Below, one piece after another: positions 51,045 through 63,100 of a stretch of DNA of 64,000 nt (position 1 is the first letter of the stretch; every line of letters starts with the position of its first letter). Source of the stretch: Alitta virens (Eukaryota; Annelida; Polychaeta; Phyllodocida; Nereididae); the NCBI GenBank assembly GCA_932294295.1, contig OW028574.1:11356215-11420214 (forward strand). Direction: 5' to 3'. The notes under the pieces were generated by a model. It saw only the letters and a program-made list of their open reading frames with translations. It searched no databases and was not told where the DNA came from. The position numbers and the translations under genes were made by a program.

Positions 51045-51181
51045 ATGGCGCCTGGACCTCAATCCAGGAAGACCGACTTGATGCCGGACGTGGCCACAAG
51101 AGACGCACGCACCGTTATTCAGCCGAAAAATGAATACCTCGTGGCTTGGCAGCATTTCGTGGCATTCGTTTACTTGATAGG
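51045..51181 (+). CDS. CNGK: CNGK exon 1: N-terminus and start of S1
   Basis: The ATG at 51045 is the first after the in-frame TGA at 51021-51023. The exon encodes about 46 residues: a polar N-terminus followed by the hydrophobic start of S1 (AWQHFVAFVYLIG). The donor GG/GTTCGT is weak, but its phase joins cleanly to exon 2 and completes S1. Reading through without splicing would end at a stop near 51220. Intron 1 is 2.8 kb. Confidence 0.72.
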
Positions 51182-54100
51182 GTTCGTTTACATGACCTTG
51201 GATGAGAAATATCAAGTTTAAATTGAATCACCTTGGGCGAAGACTACCTGGAGTTCGCCAGGGCGCATGGCATTCGGCGCGGGAATTTGCCAGTTTTGGG
51301 TCTGAGACTCGGAGGATAGCTTATTTAGATGGCATATCTATCCTCTATAGCTGGACCTTCTAGAATGAGGGGGCCCAGGGGGAGCCAGGGTCTAAATCAG
51401 GAGGGCCGACTGGAAAATGTATACCGTAAAGGATGGTATTCTCAGGGCGGGTATTATCAACACTTACATTAGTTTGTTAACAAAATTGTTAACATTCTAA
51501 TGTGAGTGTCGATAATACCCGCCCTGTCGATAAAACCCTTATATTTAGATCATTGTCGCCAATGTCAAGGCAAAAGTCAATTCTGCCATGCAAAAGATCA
51601 TCTAACTTTGTTGAATACATCCTAACGCATCATTCTACGTATGATTCATGATCTAAATGTCTGTATAGACTATACTAGTCTATAGTTAATTGTAAATGTA
51701 AGGGCATTTACTTAATATACAGTGTGTGTATGTAGGTACCTCCCTGAATACTTTGTTCCATTAAATTCTGTGAAGTGTTTAGTAATATTGCTTAAAATGT
51801 TATTTTTCCTAGTGGTGTCAATTAAAGTACAAAAATAGACTATATCATAATTATTTAAAATTATATTTTCACTTTATACACACTACTTCTGTCTATGGGA
51901 ACTGAATAACATGTCTAAATGTCATACAAGTAATTTCCTAATACAACAATGTGGGAAACACGGACCTTGTATCTCAGATACTTTGATGTCATATTTAGTC
52001 TCACATATAATACAGCTGTAGTCTATACCACTAATTCTACAGTTGTTATTCATATTTATCTTATACTTGGTAGATGTTGTGAACATTCTCTGAAATTTGA
52101 GCCGTTTTGATTTTATGACAAAATCAACAGCAGGAAAATTGCATTTTAACCGTTTTTAGTGCACATGACATTTTGAAGTTGGTTGAATATCATTGATTAC
52201 TTTCAATAATTCATGCTAATAATTTAATATTTCAAACTAACATTTTCTAATGCATATTTAATCTAGTTTTCTAAACTAAGAAACTAAGAAAAAGTCCAGA
52301 TTAAATTTTTTATCGAAAAGCAACTAGTTGAGCTTATAGATTGCTGAAACTTTTTCGAAAGATAGCAATAATAGTTGTGAAAATATCTGTAGCTCAAATT
52401 TTAATTAGCTTTTTCCCTGTACATGCTGTATCACTGGTAATCATCAATCAATGTACAGCTTATTTTGTACCAAGCGTTCTGCTTGTTCAATACTCACATT
52501 TTTACAGATTTATTGATCTATTAGAAAAAAAATTATAGCAAAAAATCATGGTTTTATATGTTTTTCTTATCATTCTAGACTATTTTCAAAGTTACTTATG
52601 GTTACAGGATAGTTAGACCAAATGGCAGCTCCAGAGTTTTACATTGGAGGGGGCGGGGCCACTGCGTGTCTCGGGAAATTAAGTATATATATATAAATCA
52701 TTGATATTACTTTTCTATTGTAGTTTTTCTCTATTTTTGACTGACTTTGGCAGTGACAATCAAACCATCTCCATTTACAAGGGTCATGTCTGTCCGTCTC
52801 CCATAAGAAGATGATACTCCATCTACGCTTCACCAAGAAAGTTAGCCCCTAAAAAGGTTTACCCTAACCTGGAAGATTGGCCTCTTCCCTGGAGCAAGTG
52901 GCACTGGCTTGGAAGATGCCAGTGTCCCCTTCACCACATAATGGCCTCTTCACTGAATGATGCCCCTTTCACCAAATGGTTTATAGATGATACCTACATG
53001 TGCACTGCCAATAGCCAAACTTTTGGCGCCTCTGTATATGCATACTATAAAGTATTGCCTTCACCAATGCAATCTATAGATAGGATAAGATTAGGTTAGA
53101 TTAGATATGATAAGGTTAGATAGATTAGATAGACATGGATAGATGGGATCGATTAGATCGATTAGATAGATAGATAGATAGATATATAGATTCATTTTAT
53201 TAACAGTACAAGCAAGTGGTACAAGTGTCAATGCTGACCCACATGTCATAGATTCAGATTCAGATTCTTTTTATTTTGCCAAAAAATATTTACAATTTAT
53301 TTTCATTTGTAAACATTTGTTTTGCAAGGAGACCTCACAAAGATAAAAAATATTTTATCGCTAGCATGAGGCACCTGGAGAGATCCAATAATATTACATA
53401 GTGAACATTAAATCAAACACAATATGGAAATTACTCACATCATATATAGTACATACAATAGGTCAATAATGTATAGTACATATAATATGTATATTAACAG
53501 TGAACATTGAAATATATACGTACTACTACAATTCACTAAATATAAATCATATATATATAAAAAGCTATTATAGATATGTACTAGAAGGCACATTCATGTC
53601 AGGTTAATAATTAAATGTTTGTAAAATCGGTATGCCAGTACCAAATATTATAGCATCTCTAGTAAAATCTTAAGAAGCACCAAGTGTTTTGTAGCATCAA
53701 CTTGCTTTGGTAACACTTAACGCTGGCAACATTGCGCTGACCCTGCGAAATTCAGACAGGAGATGGTAAAGGGGAGCAGACAGTTATATACCCGCAGTAT
53801 CCATAGCCAAATTAATTTATGGACACTTCATCTGTTGTGCAATTTTTCTGTCTTAAAATATGATTTGTGAGGGCAAGAAGAGCAGAAGCAGCTCCAAAGC
53901 TTTTTTTTATTTTTTTTATCATTTGGTATTTTAGTACATCAAGATTTATTTTGTCCATGTAGGGTATCCATCGGTGTCTACCTGCCAACCTTTGACTCAA
54001 CGTCCTCAGCATTATGGGCCATATGCTACTGTGGGGACCTGGTTAACTTTGTGGACATGGTGGTTATGTTCTTCGTTGCTTATGTGGACCCCAAATCTGG

Positions 54101-57100
54101 TGCCATCCGTGATGACAGACGGGCCATCGTTAAGTATCGTCTCAAGACATCCTTCATATTTGACTTACTTGGGTTACTGCCACTTGAGCTTCTGGCACTT
54201 AAGTTTCAAGGGATTGGTGCCTGGAGACAAGCAGCTTTGTTCCATCTGAATCGCTCCGTACGGATCCTCAAGACAGTACAAATATTTCGTATGTATCAGT
54301 TACAGGGCTAAGAGTTGAATTAAAAGGCTGCTATGGTGTAGCAGTTATTTTGAATAATAAAAATCTTCTTAAAAAAACACGGTCTTTTTTTTTTGTGGGG
54401 TTCATATTTGCAATGAACAAAACTGTTTTCTTCATCCAAGCTTCGTTACTTTGAAGTTTATTGTAAGTGGGTTTATTTGTAAATGGAATTCCTTTATGTA
54501 TCTGTCTATCTTCTCATCCAATGATCATCATTGTTAATGATGCAATCTTTTTATTATTCAGAGGACCTAGAGAATGACCTGACGCACTCCAGGATGGTGG
54601 CTGCGGTCTTGAAGTACACGATGGTCCTGGTGATTGTCATTCAGTGTGCATGCTGTATTTGGTTCAGAGAGGCATGTCTCGGCCATCATGACTTCACGGA
54701 TGACTTTGTGCACGCTTCTGACTACATACATCACAATTTGACACCTATGCACTGCAACAGTGATAGCTGGGTTGCTGGTGCACTTGGAAGTATCAGTTAG
54801 TATGGCTTTATTTTTTAATGGTAAATTATGCAAACCAATTATGCTAGTCATTTGATTTATGGTGGTCATGTTTAAGTTTGTTAACAATGAGTTTGTCAGA
54901 TACAGTGTTATACTTGAGTTTGTGTTTTAATTGCTCCAGCCTCCAGTTAATTTGCTGACTCTGGTTTGTTTTCATTAATGTTTCATCTTTATTCTGTTTG
55001 GAAAAAGTGCAGTATAGCGGACCCAAATTATTGACCATATTTAGCGAGCCTCGTTGCCAGGCCTATGACATAAATTGCTTGAATTCAACGAGTGACGTCA
55101 CAAACAAGCAACGGCGGTGAGGCAAGCACGCAAGTTAATGATAGTTTATTTTTTATTTTTCTTGGGGGCTCCTGCCCCTAAACCCTCGCTACTTTACACA
55201 AATGTAATTCTCATTGTGTGCCACAACGAAATTTGGTCAAAACTAGTGATTATTTTCATGTTTCATGGATGCCAAATATGGTGAATAATTTGGGACCGCT
55301 ATACTGCACTAAACCCTTCTGTTTTTGTTTTTATTAATGAGAAGTGAGTTAAGATATTAATTTTGATTTGTGCTTTAAGTCATGTAGTTTACAGAAGGTG
55401 AAAGCCCAATCAGTCAGTCTGTGAGTTACCATATTTTTTATCTTTTGCAAAATTTGCAGATGCAAATATGAGTGTTGTGATGGATGCATACATCATGAGC
55501 CTCTACTGGACATTTGCTACTGTAACTGCTGCTGGGTAAGTGTTCAATAAATCCAGGTATGTTTAAGTGCATTTTGTCAAATATATATTTCAAAAAGGTG
55601 ACCTATTGTCTCGAGGCTCCAAATTTCATTTAGTGTGACCAATAACATGTATGTTACTTTACTTAAAATGCGAAACCCAAAAATCACTTTAGGACTCGAC
55701 ATCGTCGGGTTCTATTCATCGTCGATAATATAATAAAATTAGCGTGGCTACCACAGCGCCATCTACCGTATCACTCCTTCGCACATGCGCGCCAACTCCC
55801 AGACCGCCATATTTTGATGCGACGAAGAAAGAGTGACACGCTCTGCAAAGAGCTAGGGTTCTTATAAGTTTTTTAACACATATTTATGTACATTTCACAG
55901 CCGGTTTCCACGGAAAACTATCTAACAAACATTTAGTATGTTTCAGATGGATTCGCCACGACGAAATAAAAGCGTCTCGCCTCAGAAAAGAACAACTTCG
56001 GAGCGCCAGCAGGCATCATGGCCGTGACGACGCGGGTCGTACAGACAGACAACGGAACGAACCTACAGAACGACGTTCCAGATCTCATAGCAAGTCTTCG
56101 TTATGTTCTAGATCGCCTCCAATGAACAGATGACATCTTGAGCAGACTGTGAGTAGTGCAAACTCTTTAATTATGAATCCTGATGCCCCAGAGAAGGAAA
56201 GAAAAATGGATCATGTTTTGCGATTGTTAATCGAGGTAGCCCAAGCCCAGAACCTCTCCAAAACTTCACAGTCCTCTCTAACAGAACTATGTAAACAGCT
56301 TCAAATTAAACTTTACAAAGAGAGAGCTACGCAGGCCATGATTGCGGCGGGAGTCGCTCCCCCAGATGGCAACAGACCCCACACTCTGCCAGCCTTGTGT
56401 AACCCCAAAAGACCTCTGAAGTACGGGGAATTGCTTTCCCACTGGGGGAAATGATTATATCCAGAGTAGTGGACTCTTGGCGCTCCATGGCAGGAATTAG
56501 GGGACAGGAATCCTGGCACCCTAATTGGGACTATCCCCCTTCCAACCCGAACAAGATGAACAAAATGGTTCCCAAACCATGTGTGAATATGGCCGACTAC
56601 AGCTTTCCCCCCAATGAGTTCCTCTGTGCAAAGCCGCTTAAGTCTGAAGCGGCAATTGGGGAGAAAACCTCACCTGCCTCGCTACCTCTATCTAGATTAG
56701 AGACTGCCTGGATTCCTACACAGAGAACACGCTACCACCAGACTTACCTCAACCAGTATTTCCATCTACCCCTCACATGAGAAATAATCTTTTCGGGGTG
56801 GCGGAAGAGGGAACTTTCAGGGAAGAGGCCACTCCTCCTATGCTTCATCGCAGCGAGGAGAAAAACAATACCCCAAATGACCCTATACGGGCTGCACGGC
56901 TCCCACTTGCACCAGCTCAAAGTTTCAACGTTATGTTCACGAAAGTAGGAGCCACACTGCACCATTTTTGGAAGTGTTGGGAAACACTGGGGGTAAAACG
57001 TTCGGTGGTGAATATTGTAGGCTTCACCTACAAGAATGGTGGACTCTATCTCAACCACGACAAACGCCAGTTCCCGTTTCAGTCGACATCAAGACCCACA

Positions 57101-60100
57101 TACCCTGGTGGACCCAGTCGAATGCCCTGAGCGTGGGAGTACCACTTCAACCTTTCTCTCCGCAGGAGACCATATACACCGATGCGTCCGAAGCGGGATG
57201 GGGAGCACACTGGAACGGCAGGGAAATGGGTGATCTACCGGCTCCACCACATCAATGTCCTGGAGATGATGGCAGTGACTCATGCGATCATACAGTTCGG
57301 ACCTCAACTACAAGGGAAACAAGTTCTCATAGCTACGGACAACACAACAGTCCTAGCGTACATCAACCACCAAGGCGGAACGAGGTCAGCCCCACTAATG
57401 GAAGCAACCACACTACTCTTTAAGTCAGCTCAACAGCACAACATCACACTGAAAGCCAGACACATTCCGGGGCGTCTGAAATATCCTAGCAGACAAACTG
57501 AGCCGAACCGACCAAGTCCTCCCCACAGAGTGGTCAATTCACCACGAAGTACTGGAAATGGTGTGGGAGAAATGGTGGACACCCATGGTGGACTTGTTTG
57601 GTGAGAGAACAACAAGCTGTCATCTTATGTGAGCCCCATTCCGGACAGGCCTAGTCGCCAAAGTCGTTCAGAAACTGAAAACGCACCGGTGCAAGATGAT
57701 TCTGATAGCGCCACACTGGCCGGAGAAGCCATGGTTCCCCGAATTGCTCCAGCTCCAAACCTCAGAACCATTACAACTGCCTCCCAGGGCCGACATTCTG
57801 AAACAGCCCAAGAAGCCCATCTTCCACCAAAACCCGGCAATGTTAAAACCTTCACGCGTGGAATCTATTCAGCGAGCGGTGCTAGAACGAGGCTTCTCTA
57901 GTAATGTAGCTGAACAAGTCACCCAGTCTGTCTGCGCCTCGTTCAGGAAAGTGTATGAAACGAGATGGTCCTACTTCTCAGAATGGTGCGTGGCACATCT
58001 TATAGACCCACCTAAAGCCACAGTCCAACAAGTCGCCAATTTCCTGTTGCACCTGTTCACAGACAAGAATTCCAGCCTGTCGACTATTAAGGGCTACAGA
58101 ACTGCTATTGCCAAAGTCTTGTCCAATGACAGTGGGGTCAACATCTCATCCCACCAGGTGATTTCTGATCTCATTGGGGCGCTGGAGCATAACAAACCCA
58201 AGACCGGACACAAGTTCCCGAAATGGGACCTATGCTTAGTTCTAGCGTACCTTAATAAACCTCCTTATGAACCATTGGGCTCGGCGGACCTGAAAAGCCT
58301 CACCTTCAAGACGGTCTTCCTACTATGGCTGGCCTCGGGGGCCAGAAGGAGTGAAATGCATGCCCTTGACATCAAGAGGGTCACACATTATGAAAACTGG
58401 AAGGTGGTGCGACTGGCCCGAAACCCTCAGTTCCTAGCCAAGAACTTTAACTACAGCACGGGGAAAAGGAACTTTGATGGTTTCATGATCGAAGCGCTCC
58501 AACACAGATTGGGTCCTAACCTGCAGGATGAAAACAAGCTGTGCCCCGTCTGAGTTCTCCGATACTACCTGGACCGAACAAGCAGCTTAAGAGGAACCGC
58601 CACTCAGCTCTTCATATCGCTGAATAACAGAGAAGACCGGGCCGTAAGCAAGAACACGTTGGCCTCCTGGGTCAAGTCTTTGATCTGCAATGCCTACAAA
58701 GAATGCCCTACGTCAACACTCTCCACTCCCAAGATCTCTTCCCACGAAATTAGAGCTCTAGCCATGTCAACTGCTTTCTATGGCAATGTGGCCATGGATG
58801 ATATCCTTAGTGCCGGCAGATGGGCCAGTCAAACAACTTTCACTAGCTTCTACCTGAGAGACGTCGCTACAGACCTGGAAGACATCTACCAACTCGGGCC
58901 CGTGGTCACAGCTCAGAATGTCATCTCGAAGCCCTCCTAACAACCTACAACAGCAGAGGGGGGGGGGGGGGGACATCCAAGGAGGGAAAAGACTGTGGAA
59001 GACCTGGCCGTAATTTCTATGTTTCTTTACATCTAATACAAACCCAAAACCACGGAACATTTCCTCCCACCTCCCCGCTATATTTACCACTCAAATCAAA
59101 ATATGGCGGTCTGGGAGATGCGCGAAGGAGTGATACGGTAGACGGCGCTGTGGTAGCCACGCTAATTTTATTATATTATCGACGATGAATAGAACCCCAC
59201 GATGTCGAGTCCTAAAGTGGTTTTGGGTTTGTATTAGATGTAAAGAAACATAGAAATTACTAAAAATTTTAGTAAGTTTTGTCATGTTATGTCATGTTAT
59301 GCTGTCTGATCTGATCTGATGAAAGACAAGTCAGTTAAGAGAGATGTGAGGTCAAATTTATATAAATTGAATTCATATTTTTCCAGATATGGTGACATTG
59401 TGGCTGCTAGTCCTGTGGAAATGATCGTCTCCTTCGTGACAATGATGCTCGGCATCACAGTGTTCAATGGATTGATGTTTGGGGGTCTGACGTCCATGAT
59501 GACCAATGATGACTCAAAACGAACTGAGTATACAGACAAACTCCATGTGGTCAGGGCAACCTTGGTAAATATTGTTTCCATGAAATGAATCTTGACTGGA
59601 AACTGTCGTTTGTTTATGATTGGCACATGAGAGTCACAAGTATAGTCCTGTCACAAGATGAATCCAAAGAAAGTGGCATTTCAGTATGATACTAATACTG
59701 AAGATTTTATTGATGTCACAGTTTGTTTCTTGTTGTTTCTAGGAAAAAAAAATTTTGCGGTGTAAAAAATCAAAGCCCAAAGTTTAGTTTTATTGTAAGC
59801 GTGGCACAAATTACTTTCTTTTTTTTTTAATTTCCAGAAAGAAATGGATGTTGCAGAAGACCTGGCGAAGTCAGTAGTATCCTTCTATGAGTACATATGG
59901 AAAGAACGACAGGGATATTTAACAGACAAGAATGAACTTTATGATTCTCTGCCTCACTCGTTCCAAGCGGAAATATGCTATGCAATCAATGCCTGTGCAC
60001 TAACAAAGGTTTGATTTAGTGTGCTTATTTACATCAAAAACAATTCTATCAAGTAGGAATTTAATTCTTGTATATCTTTATGGTACTTTTATACCTAGCT

Positions 60101-63100
60101 TGCTGTGACTCTAATGGCATTTTTTATTTACCAGGCTCCGCTATTTGAGAATACAAATGAAAGTTTCATGCGAGTGATGTCAACTAAATTACAGCAGGCA
60201 CTCTACTTACCCCACCAAATAGTAGTGAAGCAAGGGGACATCGGGAGTGAACTGTTTTACATACGTGTTGGCGCAATAGAGGTGAGCTACTGTAATGTTT
60301 AGATGTTGTGTAGGAAAGCAGTTTGAACCTTGGATAATATTGATTATATCTTTTTTTTGTAATAATGCTAGATTCTTGGTGAAGATGAACAGAGTGTTGT
60401 TGCCGTTTTGAACAGTGGTATGGTTTTTGGTGAGGTAAGATATTGTTCACATCTCACAAAGCAATTGCTATTCAAAATGATATACAACATCCTTTAGGGT
60501 ACTTAAAGTGAAAATGTATACTACAATATGGATACTGCAGTTAACATTTGCTTTCAGATAAATCTGGTGTTCAGCACCCCGCGCACGGCTACTGCACGTG
60601 CTGCAACATTTTGTGAACTTTTGATATTGACTCGCGATGAATATGCAGCTGTTGTGACTCATTATCCAGTGGGTATGTGAGCCCTTTAAAGATTTCCGAT
60701 TTTGTTCTCATTGCTGTTTTCATGGATGCATTGAACTGTCTTTATCATCCTTCTAAACCTTCATCCTTTTGTTAAAATTTTTCCCTAACTAGTAAATGAA
60801 TCAATCACTGCTCTGGCAAAAGCAAGATACAAAGAAATCAATGAACAAAAGATGAAGAGGGCTGAGAAAAAGAGTGATCCTCACTACAAGGTTTGTTTTA
60901 TTTTATCACTTGGATTTCCAGCTTCAGTCAATAGTGGATTTTTATGGAAGGTTCACTATATTTCCACCAGGTGGCTATGACAGAATACTGCAATTCTATT
61001 GGCTGAAAAAGTTCCTGCCCTTGATTGTGATTGGCTGAAGCAAAGTGCATCCTAGCAGCAGTATTTTTAGTGCATGTCTTTGACATATGTCTTAAATCTA
61101 GGCTCCCGATATCTGAAAAATCTTCAGGTCCATCCCCACCCCCTCTCTCACCCCTTCTTTTTTAAATGGAACAGCCCTTACTTTAGTTTGCGTAATCATT
61201 AAATATATGATGTTGTTGATTCCATGGATCTCATAGGCACGTCAGCCTCGCAAGACTTCCTTCGTGCCTCCATCCAGGATCAGAAGATATTCCTTTGCAA
61301 CAAATGAACGAGAAACTGATGAGATGAAAAAGCCACAGGGAGTGGTGGTGAATGCTTTTGAACTGAGACGTCTTGCGGAACAGGATGAAGCTGACATCAA
61401 GGAATATATCAGTCTGAAAAAGATTCATGAAGCAAGCGCAACAAAGGTGAACATTGTTTTAATGTAAAGAGTCGGTGAAGGGCTTTGGTATATTTCTCAT
61501 TTACATCCAATTCTTTGATTAATTTTTTGGCTCTTCAAATTTCAGCAAACACTGTTTGCACTTGCTACAGCCATGAAATCAGTGCTGGCTTTTATGGGCC
61601 AGTATTTCATGCCAGTTTGGAAAGCCTTCATGATTCTTATGGCTGTCTCGACTGCCATATGTTTCCCATACGTGGCATGCTACTATTATTCGGATTATCA
61701 GCTACCAGGTCAGAAAAGTTACTTTATAAATGACTGAACAATTTGTCAATCTATAAACATTTGGGTTCATAGATTCACTGTATTATTTCTTTACTGATAT
61801 GAATTAATGTTACAAATTTGTTTGTAGGTTATGACCCTCACACTGAAACTGGTAGATTTTGGCTCACAGTCACGTATTTGTTGGATCTTTGTTTCTTGGT
61901 GCATATGTTGATGCTCAGTTATGCCGACTTTTCTCAATACTGTGGTGAGAGGACTTCGCCTTTTCCTTTAATATAGTTTGCCATGGATATTGCCAAACTT
62001 GTAAGGTGTAACTATATTCCTGAAGGTCCAAGGATACACTCCCAGCGCAGTTACTGTCAAGAAATAATCTCAAATTGATGTGTTTGCACTGGACGTTATA
62101 GCTGCCTTGCCTTGTACCAGATGTCTTTGCTGAGACAAGTTAATTTTCCCTCACATATATAGCCACTGTTAACAGTTCTATAGTCTCTCAGTAATCTAGT
62201 TGTCTATGTGGAAAGTACTTGTCAGATCATGATAATCTGATCTTTATTTCTTGTTTAGCAAAGAATAGGAGCCTGACAAAAACTACTGTAAAACTTCTAC
62301 GGGAGTACATCATGGGTAAAGAATATCTAAAATCGTGGAACTTCCGACTTAATGCGTTGAGCATCCTGCCTTTGGAGGTGTTCTCTTTAATGGCAAACCA
62401 GGATCCTGTTCAAGAGTGGCAAATGTTTGGATTTTTGAGACTCAATCGAATCGTCCAATTTTTTCTGGTAAGGACATACATATACCAATCATATCAATAT
62501 TTAATGCGACTACATTTTATCCCTCATCTTTTGTTGATTAGCTTCATTGGTGACAGTTGCGAAATTGTAATAATGAAAAAAGGTCCTTATATTGTATGAT
62601 GATGATTTTGCTAAAAAGCTGATGCGCCATCTGAGGAAACTGGAGGATGATATTCATATGTCATTAGGCAAGCTGCGGTCAATGCAGATGTCCATCTACA
62701 TCATAGTTTTCACTCATTGGTGTGCTTGTGCACTCTTTCTGATCCACTGCCAAGGAGCAGAGTATGTCAATGTAGTTTTATTCAGTTCTTGTCTGCTTTT
62801 AGTTTGTAGAATTTCGGTTACCGTTAGTGTATCAGTTTATGTGTTGGTAATGGCAGTTTTCAGGTGTTACTCTTTTATTGTTGGTTAACTTTTTTCAAGT
62901 TTCTTTTGGCATATATGACAACCCCTACAATTACAAATTTACAGTTGGTAATAGTGATGCTAGTAGGCATTGTAGATATTGTGCCCTTATCGCAAGGAAT
63001 ACATGCTGAACTTATTAATTAGGCTTTTATGAGGTTTAGGCTGTTCAAAAGATGAAATTGATATTGTCCATTTTTTAAATTCAAAATATGGGTGTTCTGG

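Larger units (their letters stand above)
55655..59260 (+). mobile_element. DIRS-type tyrosine-recombinase retrotransposon, RT-deleted, in a CNGK intron
   Basis: Inverted terminal repeats are seen at about 55655-55819 and 59097-59260 (shared core GACTCGACATCGT near 55694 and its complement near 59199). In order the body has a gag-like ORF, a DIRS RNase H and a tyrosine recombinase. A 44-nt internal stretch (59010-59053) is the exact complement of the right end (59217-59260), which is the internal complementary region typical of DIRS. The left half of that region is not evident. The reverse-transcriptase core between 57,050 and 57,150 is missing, and the recombinase has one in-frame stop, so the copy cannot move by itself. 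Confidence 0.9.

Noticed and set aside
55093..55100. Intronic CRE as a CNGK enhancer
   Set aside because: It belongs to a MITE that also occurs at 12 kb, so its presence alone is no evidence of CNGK regulation; kept only as a family-level finding.
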